Part shown: positions 48,205 to 55,975 of the stretch, piece after piece | Position numbering within the stretch: the stretch's first letter is position 1 | Layout: the number at the start of each line of letters is the position of its first letter | From: an uncultured Clostridia bacterium | Lineage (GTDB): Bacteria > Bacillota > Clostridia > Oscillospirales > Acutalibacteraceae | Length of the DNA: 64,000 nucleotides | Assembly: GCA_944385105.1 (NCBI GenBank) | Contig: CALWVR010000006.1 | Span: 31,708-95,707 of the forward strand | Direction of reading: 5' to 3' | Notes under the pieces: generated by a model | Database searches by the model: none | What the model was told of the DNA's origin: nothing | What the model saw: the letters and a program-made list of their open reading frames with translations, nothing else | Program-made: the position numbers and the translations under genes

Positions 48205-48233
48205 AATTTACCACCACATATAAATTTTGTCAA
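48205..48233 (-). promoter_or_regulatory. Sigma-A promoter of the hrcA operon
   Basis: On the minus strand TTGACA is followed after 17 bases by TAAATT, immediately upstream of CIRCE, so the repressor would block transcription start. Confidence 0.75.
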
Positions 48234-48263
48234 CTTTATATTTGTAAAATAATTGTTAATATT

Positions 48264-49241
48264 TTATTTGATGTAGTTTTGGCGAATATCGTGCCCTAAA
48301 AAATAAAGCCTTATATAATTTCCCATTATTCTTGATACTAGTCTTTGAGAGTAACTGTTTTGAATTTCCTTTGCTGAAAGGTTTGTACTTATAATTGTAG
48401 GTCTTCTATACATAATTCTTGTATTGATTATGTTATACACTGTTGCATTTGAAAAGCTTGTTTGAAATTCAGTACCCAGATCATCTAAAATTAAAAGATC
48501 ACATTCAATTAGATGGTTTTCAGAATTATCTTCTGAATTTATATGATTAAATCTCTCCTTTTCAAGTTTTGAAATAATACTTGGGGTAGATGTATATATA
48601 ACATTGTACCCAATGTCTATAACTGTACTCGCGATTGCCAAAGAAAGATGTGTTTTCCCAAGACCAGTTGCACCCTGCATGAATAGGTTCTTAGAGTCTT
48701 TACTGAAATTGTAAGCATAATCTTTACAAAATTTAAAAATCTTTTCCATCTTAGCCCGCGGCTCAATCCCGTTAGAGGTGAGTTCTCTTGGGTAATAAGA
48801 AAGATTAAACGATTCAAATGTAGATAATGATAGGGGAGAGAGCTTGTTTAATTTTTCATATGCTAATTGTTTAATTGTCTTTTTTAAACAATTACATATC
48901 TTTCCATTAATATACCCTGTATCATTACAATAAGAACAATTATACTTTATTTCTAAATAGTCAAGCGGTAAACCTGCAGAATTTAAAATATCATTTAATT
49001 CCTTTTGCAACGAAAAGTTAGATTTCTTTAATTTTAAAAGCTCCTCTTTGGCATTAGCTCCTTCTAATACTGATTTAGCAGCACATATTGCTGTTTTTGA
49101 AAGTAACATATCAATTTCAGCGGCTCTCTTAAATCTTTGATAAAGAATTTTTTTCCTTGTTTCACTCTCTTGAATTTTTTCTTTTCTGATTTTTTCAAGG
49201 TGGGCTTCTGCTTCTTTTAAAATTTTAGGACTATATGCCAT
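48264..49241 (-). CDS. DnaC-type AAA+ helicase loader
   Basis: I chose the ATG at 49241 (MAYSPKILKEAE), 8 bases after CTGGAGG; the upstream in-frame start lies in that site. The 325-residue protein has a zinc-binding CSYCNDTGYINGKICNC segment at about 110 and an AAA+ domain with Walker A GATGLGKTHLSLAIA and Walker B CDLLILDDLGTE. It loads the replicative helicase, like Bacillus DnaI. It follows the DnaD-domain gene, with the two overlapping slightly or nearly abutting, so they act as a pair. Confidence 0.93.
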   Translation of the reverse strand: MAYSPKILKEAEAHLEKIRKEKIQESETRKKILYQRFKRAAEIDMLLSKTAICAAKSVLEGANAKEELLKLKKSNFSLQKELNDILNSAGLPLDYLEIKYNCSYCNDTGYINGKICNCLKKTIKQLAYEKLNKLSPLSLSTFESFNLSYYPRELTSNGIEPRAKMEKIFKFCKDYAYNFSKDSKNLFMQGATGLGKTHLSLAIASTVIDIGYNVIYTSTPSIISKLEKERFNHINSEDNSENHLIECDLLILDDLGTEFQTSFSNATVYNIINTRIMYRRPTIISTNLSAKEIQNSYSQRLVSRIMGNYIRLYFLGHDIRQNYIK

Positions 49242-49258
49242 AATAATATCCTCCAGTT

Positions 49259-50278
49259 TCAAATAAACATATCTTTGCGTTCATATTCATCTATGTCATA
49301 AGATGGAAATGTGTCATCAGATTTTAAATATTTAGACCTTAATTTTTTACTCTCTGATATAGCTTGTGATAAATTAGTTATGCCGGAATCATGCCACCTT
49401 TTTATTATGCTATCCATGTAACCTAGTATGTATCGACCCTTTGCATTAACACAACGTTCGTACGCTTCTTTTATAAGCTCGTCTGATATCTTCCATGTGT
49501 TTATCCATTTAGATGCTGCTTGATCTTCTTTGGAAGTTGGTGATCTATGGTCTATACCTATAATTTTTTCTACACAATTCCATGCCTTTCTATAACTTTC
49601 AAGCAGACGAATTTTACTTTCAGCTTTTTCAATAGTGTCGATTTCTTCATTTGACCAAGAAATAGCCATTTTTTCTATATATTTCATATTACCTTTGCCT
49701 ATGCTTACAGCATATTGCATGAGCATAATGATAACATCTACTGGAAGACCATCTGTATCATGAAGCATAAGTAAAGTAGAACTATCAGAATTTGATATTG
49801 GTCTTGATAGGATAACCTGAGCTTCTTGCATTAAAAATGCAATCTCTGGGGAATCGTTTATTCTTTGAGAAACAGAATTATTGTCTGGTTTTGGGGGACG
49901 TATAGGACGCCTTGCAACTTTTTCATCACTTTTATGCTCGCTTAATTCTGTACTTTCTAAGCCTTGAATTTCTTCTTTATTTATTGCTTCTACTTTTTCC
50001 TGTTGAACATTTGAAACATCAGCTGGTGATATTGTGCTATTATTTAATGATATTACTTTTGTTTCAATCCAATATTGTAGGGCATCTTTGACATCGGCTT
50101 TATCCATTGAAAGGCTTTCTGATATTTTATCTATAGATATATTATTTCCTGCGTGACGCAAGATAAATAGCAAAACTTTAAGCTGTGCAGAACCTGCCAA
50201 TTTTATATGTTTGTCAACGACTAAGCTAGGAACTGCAAAGACAGAATTCCAATTACCAAGATTAATAGATAAGTTCAT
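49259..50278 (-). CDS. DnaD-domain replication initiation protein
   Basis: The 339-residue protein has an N-terminal winged-helix-type domain (KVLLFILRHAGNNISIDKIS) and a C-terminal DnaD/DnaB domain (DTIEKAESKIRLLESYRKAWN, then GRYILGYMDSIIKRWHDSGI). It recruits the helicase loader to primosome sites. It is upstream of the DnaC-type gene and downstream of the clpC terminator. Whether it corresponds to DnaB or DnaD of Bacillus cannot be told from sequence alone. Confidence 0.88.
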   Translation of the reverse strand: MNLSINLGNWNSVFAVPSLVVDKHIKLAGSAQLKVLLFILRHAGNNISIDKISESLSMDKADVKDALQYWIETKVISLNNSTISPADVSNVQQEKVEAINKEEIQGLESTELSEHKSDEKVARRPIRPPKPDNNSVSQRINDSPEIAFLMQEAQVILSRPISNSDSSTLLMLHDTDGLPVDVIIMLMQYAVSIGKGNMKYIEKMAISWSNEEIDTIEKAESKIRLLESYRKAWNCVEKIIGIDHRSPTSKEDQAASKWINTWKISDELIKEAYERCVNAKGRYILGYMDSIIKRWHDSGITNLSQAISESKKLRSKYLKSDDTFPSYDIDEYERKDMFI

Positions 50279-50370
50279 TAATAAACACCTCGAATTAATT
50301 ATATCATAAATATATAGAGTTTTTATAACATAATTTAAATAAGTTTTAATAAACTTATTAGGAGATTTAA

Positions 50371-50402
50371 TAGGACCAACACCTTAAGGTATTGGTCCTA
50401 TC
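50371..50402. terminator. Terminator of the ctsR-clpC operon
   Basis: TAGGACCAACACC and GGTATTGGTCCTA form a 13-bp stem (one G-T pair) around TTAA; AATCTCC/TTTAAT-rich ends flank it. Confidence 0.8.
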
Positions 50403-50404
50403 AA

Positions 50405-52882
50405 TTATTTTATAGAAAAGGTGAACTCTTTACTTTTATCGTTGTAATCACATATCAAATTTGAACCGTCTTTAATGTTACCTTTAAGCATTTCTTCTGA
50501 GAGTTTGTCTTCTATTTTAGACTGTATAGCCCTACGCAATGGGCGTGCTCCATAGATAGGATCGAACCCAGCTTCTGAAATAGAATCTATAGATTTATCA
50601 GTAAATTCTATTTTTATTCCAAGGGATAAAGCCCTATTTTTAACATCGTTAAGCATACGTTTAGCTATTAATTTAATATCATCATTAGTTAACTTATTAA
50701 AAACGATTATGTCGTCTACACGATTTAAAAATTCAGGTTTAAAAACCTTTTTTAATTCTGCTAAGACAGTCTCTTTTAATTTTTCTTGATCAGACTCTTT
50801 GCTGCTTGAATTTGAAAATCCAAGGTTGGTTTGTTTTTCAGTTATTAATCTTGCACCTACATTTGATGTCATAATTATTATTGTGTTTTTAAAGTTTACC
50901 TTTCTACCTTGAGAATCAGTAAGCTGTCCGTCTTCCAATATTTGCAGTAGCATATTAAATACATCAGGATGTGCTTTTTCTATTTCATCGAATAATACTA
51001 CTGAATAAGGCTTTCTACGAACTTTCTCGGTTAACTGTCCTCCTTCATCATATCCGACGTATCCAGGAGGCGAGCCTATAAGCTTTGATACAGTATGTTT
51101 CTCCATATACTCAGACATATCAAGACGTATCATGGCATTTTCATCGCCGAACATTGCTTTAGCAAGAGTTTTGCAGAGTTCTGTTTTACCTACCCCGGTA
51201 GGGCCAAGGAATATAAATGAACCGACAGGTCTATTTGGGTCCTTAAGTCCGACTCTGCCACGCCTAATTGCCTTTGATACATGAGATACCGCCTCATTTT
51301 GCCCTACTATCCTTTCATGAAGAATATTTTCCATTTTTAATAGGCGAGCGCTTTCCTCTTCTGTTAGTTGTACAACAGGTACCCCACTCCAGTTTGATAC
51401 AATTTCAGCTATATCTTCACTGCTAACTTCACCATTTGCCTTTTCATGTTTATCTTGCCATGCTTTTTTTTGCTCATCTAATGTTTGCCTTATTGACTTT
51501 TCCTCGTCGCGCAGTTTAGCAGCTCTTTCGAATTCTTGTGCATTGATTGCTGCTGACTTTTCTTTATCTAAGTCTTTAATTTTCTTTTCAAGCTCTTGAA
51601 GCGTATCGGGTGCGGTATAAGCCTTGAGCCGAACTCTTGAGGCTGCTTCATCTATAAGGTCGATAGCTTTGTCAGGTAGATACCTGTCTGCTATATATCT
51701 TGATGATAGGTTTACAGCAGCTTTTATTGCTTCATCAGTTATCTTTACTTTATGATGTGCTTCATATCTGTCCCTGAGGCCTTTTAGTATTAGTATAGCT
51801 TCTTCCTCAGAAGGCTCTCCAACAGTGACTGGCTGAAAGCGTCTTTCTAATGCTGCATCTTTTTCTATATATTTTCTATATTCTTTAATAGTAGTAGCGC
51901 CTATAACTTGAAAGTCACCTCGTGCAAGACTTGGTTTTAAAATATTTGCAGCGTCAGCAGAACCTTCAGCCGAACCTGCACCGACAATAGTGTGAAGTTC
52001 ATCTATAAATAGTATTATGTTTCCAGCTTTTTTAAGTTCTTCAATTGCACTTTTTATTCTTTCTTCAAAGTCGCCTCTATATTTTGTACCGGCTATCATG
52101 CTTGTTAGATCTAAGGAGACGACGCGTTTTCCTTTTAGTAGTTCCGGCACGTCTCCTGAAACTATTTTTAATGCTAATCCTTCGACAACGGCCGTCTTAC
52201 CAACACCTGGTTCCCCTATTAGACAAGGATTATTTTTGTTTCTCCTTGAAAGAATTTGTATTACACGCTCAATTTCCTTCTGCCTTCCTATAACAGGATC
52301 TATTGTACCAGCTTTTGCTAGCTCTGTGAGGTCTCTTCCAAATTGGTCTAGAGTCTTTGTATTGCTCCTACTGAATTGACTCGATGGTGCGGAGTTTGAA
52401 GTGAATGGGTCAGCCATATCAAAAAAGACATCATTATCGTTTTTTTCTCCAAAGGTTGAATTTAGTCTTTCTATTATACCCCTAGTACTGGTTCCAAGCT
52501 GATTTAAAAATCTAACAGCATAACTATCAGACTCTCCTATAAGAGATAACAATAGATGTTCTGTGCCGACATAATTATGCCCTAAGCTTGCAGCGTGCAT
52601 TACAGCATTTTGTATTACTCGTTTTGTACGTGGAGTAAAATCCGATGTGGTAAGTGACGTTCTAGAACCAGTGCCTATTTCTTGCTTTAGTAAGTTTTCA
52701 AGATCATCTGAGTGTATACCTAATTCGTTTAATACTACAAATGCTACGCCACTACCTTCTTTTAAAAGACCAAGTAATATGTGCTCACTTCCTATATAAG
52801 TGTGTCCCATCACTTCAGCGCTATTTATAGCTAAATTAAGGGCATTATTGGCTTTTTCTGTAAAACCATTAAATCTATACAT
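50405..52882 (-). CDS. clpC: ATP-dependent Clp protease ATP-binding subunit ClpC
   Basis: The 825-residue Hsp100 has two Clp N repeats, the first AAA+ module (Walker A GEPGVGKTAVVEG, Walker B ILFIDELHTIVGAG), a coiled-coil middle domain with a UVR-like motif (AINAQEFERAAKLRDEEKS) and the second AAA+ module (GPTGVGKTELCKTL). It unfolds substrates for ClpP, including McsB-phosphorylated arginine proteins. It is the last gene of the CtsR operon, 12 bases behind mcsB. Confidence 0.97.
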   Translation of the reverse strand: MYRFNGFTEKANNALNLAINSAEVMGHTYIGSEHILLGLLKEGSGVAFVVLNELGIHSDDLENLLKQEIGTGSRTSLTTSDFTPRTKRVIQNAVMHAASLGHNYVGTEHLLLSLIGESDSYAVRFLNQLGTSTRGIIERLNSTFGEKNDNDVFFDMADPFTSNSAPSSQFSRSNTKTLDQFGRDLTELAKAGTIDPVIGRQKEIERVIQILSRRNKNNPCLIGEPGVGKTAVVEGLALKIVSGDVPELLKGKRVVSLDLTSMIAGTKYRGDFEERIKSAIEELKKAGNIILFIDELHTIVGAGSAEGSADAANILKPSLARGDFQVIGATTIKEYRKYIEKDAALERRFQPVTVGEPSEEEAILILKGLRDRYEAHHKVKITDEAIKAAVNLSSRYIADRYLPDKAIDLIDEAASRVRLKAYTAPDTLQELEKKIKDLDKEKSAAINAQEFERAAKLRDEEKSIRQTLDEQKKAWQDKHEKANGEVSSEDIAEIVSNWSGVPVVQLTEEESARLLKMENILHERIVGQNEAVSHVSKAIRRGRVGLKDPNRPVGSFIFLGPTGVGKTELCKTLAKAMFGDENAMIRLDMSEYMEKHTVSKLIGSPPGYVGYDEGGQLTEKVRRKPYSVVLFDEIEKAHPDVFNMLLQILEDGQLTDSQGRKVNFKNTIIIMTSNVGARLITEKQTNLGFSNSSSKESDQEKLKETVLAELKKVFKPEFLNRVDDIIVFNKLTNDDIKLIAKRMLNDVKNRALSLGIKIEFTDKSIDSISEAGFDPIYGARPLRRAIQSKIEDKLSEEMLKGNIKDGSNLICDYNDKSKEFTFSIK

Positions 52883-52894
52883 AAATATCCTCCT

Positions 52895-53920
52895 TTAGTT
52901 TGCTTCATTCATATATTTGCGGACTAATTTAGCCCTCTTTTGATCACGTTGGATTGATGTAAAATTTTGCTTTTCATCGCGTATTAATGTAGCGGGTTGA
53001 ACCTTTATTAATAATTCATTGATCTTATTAAAAGATATACCTGTAACTATACCAATGGACACTCCTAAACGTATATTTGACATTAGTTTCATAAATTCAT
53101 CGTTACTTAGTAATATAGTATTTTTCAATATACCTCTTGAGCGACATATCGCATCAATAACATGAATATTTTTAGTAATTTCACTTCGCTGTTTGCGTTC
53201 TCTTGATATTAGTTGTGCTGTAATATCTTTTAAATTTTGTAGAGCTGTTTTTTCTGAGATGCCTAGTGTTATTTGATTCGATAGTTGATATATATCACCC
53301 TTAGGTTCACTCCCTTCGCCATATATTCCTCTAATGGTAAGGCCTAACTTTATAAGGTCTGAACTAATTCTTGATATAGCACCGCATTGACTTAATGCAG
53401 GCAGATGGAGCATAACAGATGCTCTCATACCAGTACCAAGATTAGTGGGACATTGCGTTAAATATCCAAGCTTATTATCAAAGGAAAAAGATAATTTTTT
53501 ATCGAGAAAGGAATCAAGTTTATCAGCAATATTATATATATTATCAAGCTCAAAGCCTGGAGACATTACCTGAAGTCTAATGTGGTCTTCTTCATTTATC
53601 ATAATACTAATTGATTTGTCCTCTGACAAAATTAAACCTTTATATGAAAGATCATTAATAAACTCTGGACTTACTAAATGATGTTCAACTAAAGATTGCG
53701 CTTCTATTTTATTAATGGAACTTACATTTACATAGTTAAGCTTTTCTTTAAAATCACTACTATTTAAAATAGTTGACTTTATATCATTTATAACATTAGA
53801 CTTTTGATCGTTTGATAATTTGCAAGGGAAAGGGTATCGCTCTATATTTCTTGCTAATCTTATTCTAGAACTTATGACAATGTCCCCTTGAGGTCCTGAC
53901 TGTTCAAACCAGCTATTCAT
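52895..53920 (-). CDS. mcsB: Protein-arginine kinase McsB
   Basis: The 341-residue protein is a member of the phosphagen-kinase fold with the signature CPTNLGTGMRAS (Cys157) and the N-terminal SSRIRLARNIERYPFP. It phosphorylates arginines to mark proteins for ClpC, and inactivates CtsR with McsA. It overlaps mcsA by 8 bases, showing translational coupling. Confidence 0.96.
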   Translation of the reverse strand: MNSWFEQSGPQGDIVISSRIRLARNIERYPFPCKLSNDQKSNVINDIKSTILNSSDFKEKLNYVNVSSINKIEAQSLVEHHLVSPEFINDLSYKGLILSEDKSISIMINEEDHIRLQVMSPGFELDNIYNIADKLDSFLDKKLSFSFDNKLGYLTQCPTNLGTGMRASVMLHLPALSQCGAISRISSDLIKLGLTIRGIYGEGSEPKGDIYQLSNQITLGISEKTALQNLKDITAQLISRERKQRSEITKNIHVIDAICRSRGILKNTILLSNDEFMKLMSNIRLGVSIGIVTGISFNKINELLIKVQPATLIRDEKQNFTSIQRDQKRAKLVRKYMNEAN

Positions 53921-54434
53921 CTTTAAATCCCTCCTTTTGAGTTAACTCTTTTATTTCATCTCTAAGTTTTGCAGCTTTTTCAAAATTTTGATCTTTTATT
54001 GCTGCCTCCATTTCAGATTTTAGCTCATTTATTTTGTTTTTTATTAATGATTCATCGCTGCTTGCTAAGTAAGATATTTTTCCAGTGTGATTAGTATTTC
54101 CATGAATTCTTTCTATTGAAGGCATTAGGCGATTAAAAAATGTCTTATAACAATTGGCGCAACCTATTTTTCCAGTTCTTGATATATCTTCAAAAGATGA
54201 ACCACAAACTTCACAATGAACACTTTTTGACTTGTTACTTAATACTGATGAATTTTTTTCTTCGAAAAAACTTCCAAGTAGATTATTAAAATCAAATGGG
54301 AATGATGAAAGAACATCTTGATAACCTATTTTATTTGCACATTGTTCACATAGGTGATATTCAGTTAAATTACCGTTTATAAATTTTTTTATGTGTGTAT
54401 TTGCCTGATTTTTTCCACAAGATTGACATAACAT
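53913..54434 (-). CDS. mcsA: McsA, activator of McsB
   Basis: The 173-residue protein has two zinc-binding motifs (CQSCGKNQANTHI...CEQCANKIG and CEVCGSSFE...CANCYK) and a C-terminal UVR coiled-coil motif (MEAAIKDQNFEKAAKLRDEIKEL). It activates the arginine kinase. AAGGGGG precedes the ATG. Second gene of the operon. Confidence 0.94.
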   Translation of the reverse strand: MLCQSCGKNQANTHIKKFINGNLTEYHLCEQCANKIGYQDVLSSFPFDFNNLLGSFFEEKNSSVLSNKSKSVHCEVCGSSFEDISRTGKIGCANCYKTFFNRLMPSIERIHGNTNHTGKISYLASSDESLIKNKINELKSEMEAAIKDQNFEKAAKLRDEIKELTQKEGFKDE

Positions 54435-54446
54435 ATTTTTTCCCCC

Positions 54447-54896
54447 TTATATTAAAGTTAATAACATATTTTTGAGCAATGAGGCTCTTAAGTTTCCTCT
54501 TAGCTCATTTGGAATACCACTATAGGCTCTATCAGAAAGGACGCTTAACATTAATTTTTTTACTTGTTCTGTTATTATATCTCTTTGTTCCATATTTTTT
54601 ATCAATATTTCTGTATCTATAAAATCTATTTCTCGTCCTATAGAATTTATTATATGCCTAATAGCTGGCGTTTTTTCTGTATTTATGCGAGTTATTCTTA
54701 TATATCCGCCGCCACCTCTTCTACTTTCTACTAAATATCCGTGTTCTGGCGTAAATCTTGAAGTTATTACATAATTAATTTGACTTGGTACGCAACCTAT
54801 AAAACTTGCAAGTTCGTTTCGCTTTATTTGAGCATTACCATCAGACTCGTCAAGTAGCTTAAGTATATATTGAGTTACAATATCACTTATCTGCAT
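54447..54896 (-). CDS. ctsR: Transcriptional repressor CtsR
   Basis: The 149-residue class III stress repressor has an N-terminal winged HTH with RNELASFIGCVPSQINYVIT and the wing RFTPEHGYLVESRRGGGGYI (the conserved GGGG arginine-sensing tip that McsB targets). The C-terminal domain mediates tetramers. AGGTAATC-type site before the ATG; a CtsR box and promoter are directly upstream. Confidence 0.95.
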   Translation of the reverse strand: MQISDIVTQYILKLLDESDGNAQIKRNELASFIGCVPSQINYVITSRFTPEHGYLVESRRGGGGYIRITRINTEKTPAIRHIINSIGREIDFIDTEILIKNMEQRDIITEQVKKLMLSVLSDRAYSGIPNELRGNLRASLLKNMLLTLI

Positions 54897-54919
54897 AAGA
54901 TTACCTCCGATCGTTTGTA

Positions 54920-54936
54920 TTTGACTTTAACTGACT
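54920..54936. promoter_or_regulatory. CtsR operator
   Basis: On the minus strand AGTCAGT-TAA-AGTCAAA, two heptads spaced by three bases, matching the CtsR (A/G)GTCAAA tandem heptad. It sits between the -10 box and the ctsR start. Confidence 0.8.
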
Positions 54937-54945
54937 TATGTATTA

Positions 54946-54974
54946 ATTTTACTTTAAAAGACAGGAAAGGTCAA
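54946..54974 (-). promoter_or_regulatory. Sigma-A promoter of the ctsR operon
   Basis: Minus strand TTGACC, 17 bases, TAAAAT, immediately upstream of the CtsR box. Autorepression is expected. Confidence 0.8.
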
Positions 54975-55159
54975 AGTTGATAAAAGTCTAATTATAGCCT
55001 TTATACAAAGTTAAAATTTGGTTTTATGTTATTTTCTCATTATTTCTTAATATTTCTTTATTTTTTAAAATATTTCATATAAGGAGAAAGTTTTTTTGTA
55101 ACAACTAGAGAGTCATTTTCGTATAATGATATTGAAATAAATCAAAGGAGGAAAACATT

Positions 55160-55282
55160 ATGTGTAATAACGGTTGTTTTGGTAACGGGGGCTGCTCTTG
55201 GATCTTAATATTAATATTAATTTGCTGCTGCTGCTGTGGTAACAATGGTGACTGTGGTTGCAACAATGGTTGTGGCTGCTAG
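55160..55282 (+). CDS. Cysteine-rich HCB-type microprotein
   Basis: Too short for routine gene finding: 40 residues, opening MCNNGCFGNGGCSW, then a short hydrophobic core ILILILI, five consecutive cysteines and a Gly/Asn/Cys tail ending GCGC. It has 12 cysteines in total. This fits the chorion-class high-cysteine (HCB) proteins reported in Clostridium, probably spore-coat related. AAAGGAGG precedes the ATG; a weak AC-N17-CGTATAATGA upstream is reminiscent of a sigma-K site but is not firm. It has its own terminator. Confidence 0.85.
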   Translation: MCNNGCFGNGGCSWILILILICCCCCGNNGDCGCNNGCGC

Positions 55283-55301
55283 TTAAAAAAATAAAAGCAA
55301 G

Positions 55302-55337
55302 AGCACTCCCGTTATCATTGGGGGTGCTTTTTATTTT
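55302..55337 (+). terminator. Terminator of the HCB-type gene
   Basis: AGCACTCCC and GGGGTGCT pair around a GTTATCATTG loop and are followed by TTTTATTTTT. Confidence 0.85.
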
Positions 55338-55423
55338 TCACATTTTAAGAACATATGTATATTATAGTTAATAAGGAAGTTTAAATATATAGCCTATACC
55401 ATATAATGGTGGTGAGGTTGCAC

Positions 55424-55567
55424 ATGAATTGCTATTGTAAGCAAGGCAAATTAGCTCTGATATTTGTAATGGGACTTACAATTTCATATTTATTTCCTAT
55501 ACACTTTGTTGTTAAATTGCTTGTTGTGATTATGATAATACTTGCAATATCTCTAATAAGGTGCTAG
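55424..55567 (+). CDS. Small membrane protein (47 aa)
   Basis: The 47-residue protein reads MNCYCKQGKLALIFVMGLTI to ILAISLIRC: a short Cys-containing head and one or two hydrophobic helices. GGTGGTGAGG precedes the ATG. Family not recognised. Lying between the HCB-type gene and spoVM, it is probably a sporulation membrane protein, but this is inferred from position only. Confidence 0.65.
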   Translation: MNCYCKQGKLALIFVMGLTISYLFPIHFVVKLLVVIMIILAISLIRC

Positions 55568-55586
55568 TAAGATGGGGGGTATTTTC

Positions 55587-55673
55587 TTGAAAGTGGTAGT
55601 AATTAAAAGTCCCAAAGTTCTAGGATTTTTTTTGAGACGTATATTTAAAATAAAAAAAGAGGAAATAACATAA
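55587..55673 (+). CDS. spoVM: Stage V sporulation protein SpoVM
   Basis: A 28-residue amphipathic peptide read from a TTG start: MKVVVIKSPKVLGFFLRRIF then KIKKEEIT. It shares with Bacillus SpoVM (26 residues) the pattern M-K-x3-I-K-x-P9-K-x-L-G, including Pro9, the helix-kinking residue needed for curvature sensing. SpoVM marks the convex forespore membrane, anchoring SpoIVA and coat assembly. GGGGGGT lies 6 bases before the TTG. It follows the small membrane gene by 19 bases and precedes a strong terminator. Confidence 0.85.
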   Translation: MKVVVIKSPKVLGFFLRRIFKIKKEEIT

Positions 55674-55737
55674 AAGAAATTATTCATCCTCGTAATATAA
55701 ATAGTATATAGGGGATAAGGATGGATTTTCATCAAAA

Positions 55738-55774
55738 AGAGGTATAGTCTCATTTAGACTATACCTCTTTTTTA
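55738..55774. terminator. Bidirectional terminator between spoVM and cadA
   Basis: AGAGGTATAGTCT and AGACTATACCTCT form a perfect 13-bp stem around CATTT; T runs follow on both strands. The rest of the 300-base gap to cadA has no gene. Confidence 0.88.
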
Positions 55775-55975
55775 CTAAATAATATAAGAAGATTATTGTT
55801 CTGATTATGTTGAGTATAACCATTCTTATTGTAGTTCTATTATATTAAGCATTTAGTAATGTTTTTCATTATTTTTCAGCAATTATGTACATTTAAGCGC
55901 CTAACAGTAGACGGTATGTGTTTTAGTACTTATTGGAGTTTTGTTATTTTAACTAATGTGACTCTTTTTCAAAAC

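Noticed and set aside
52017-52379. Plus-strand open frames within clpC
   Set aside because: Mirror frames of a highly conserved coding sequence; no independent start signals.
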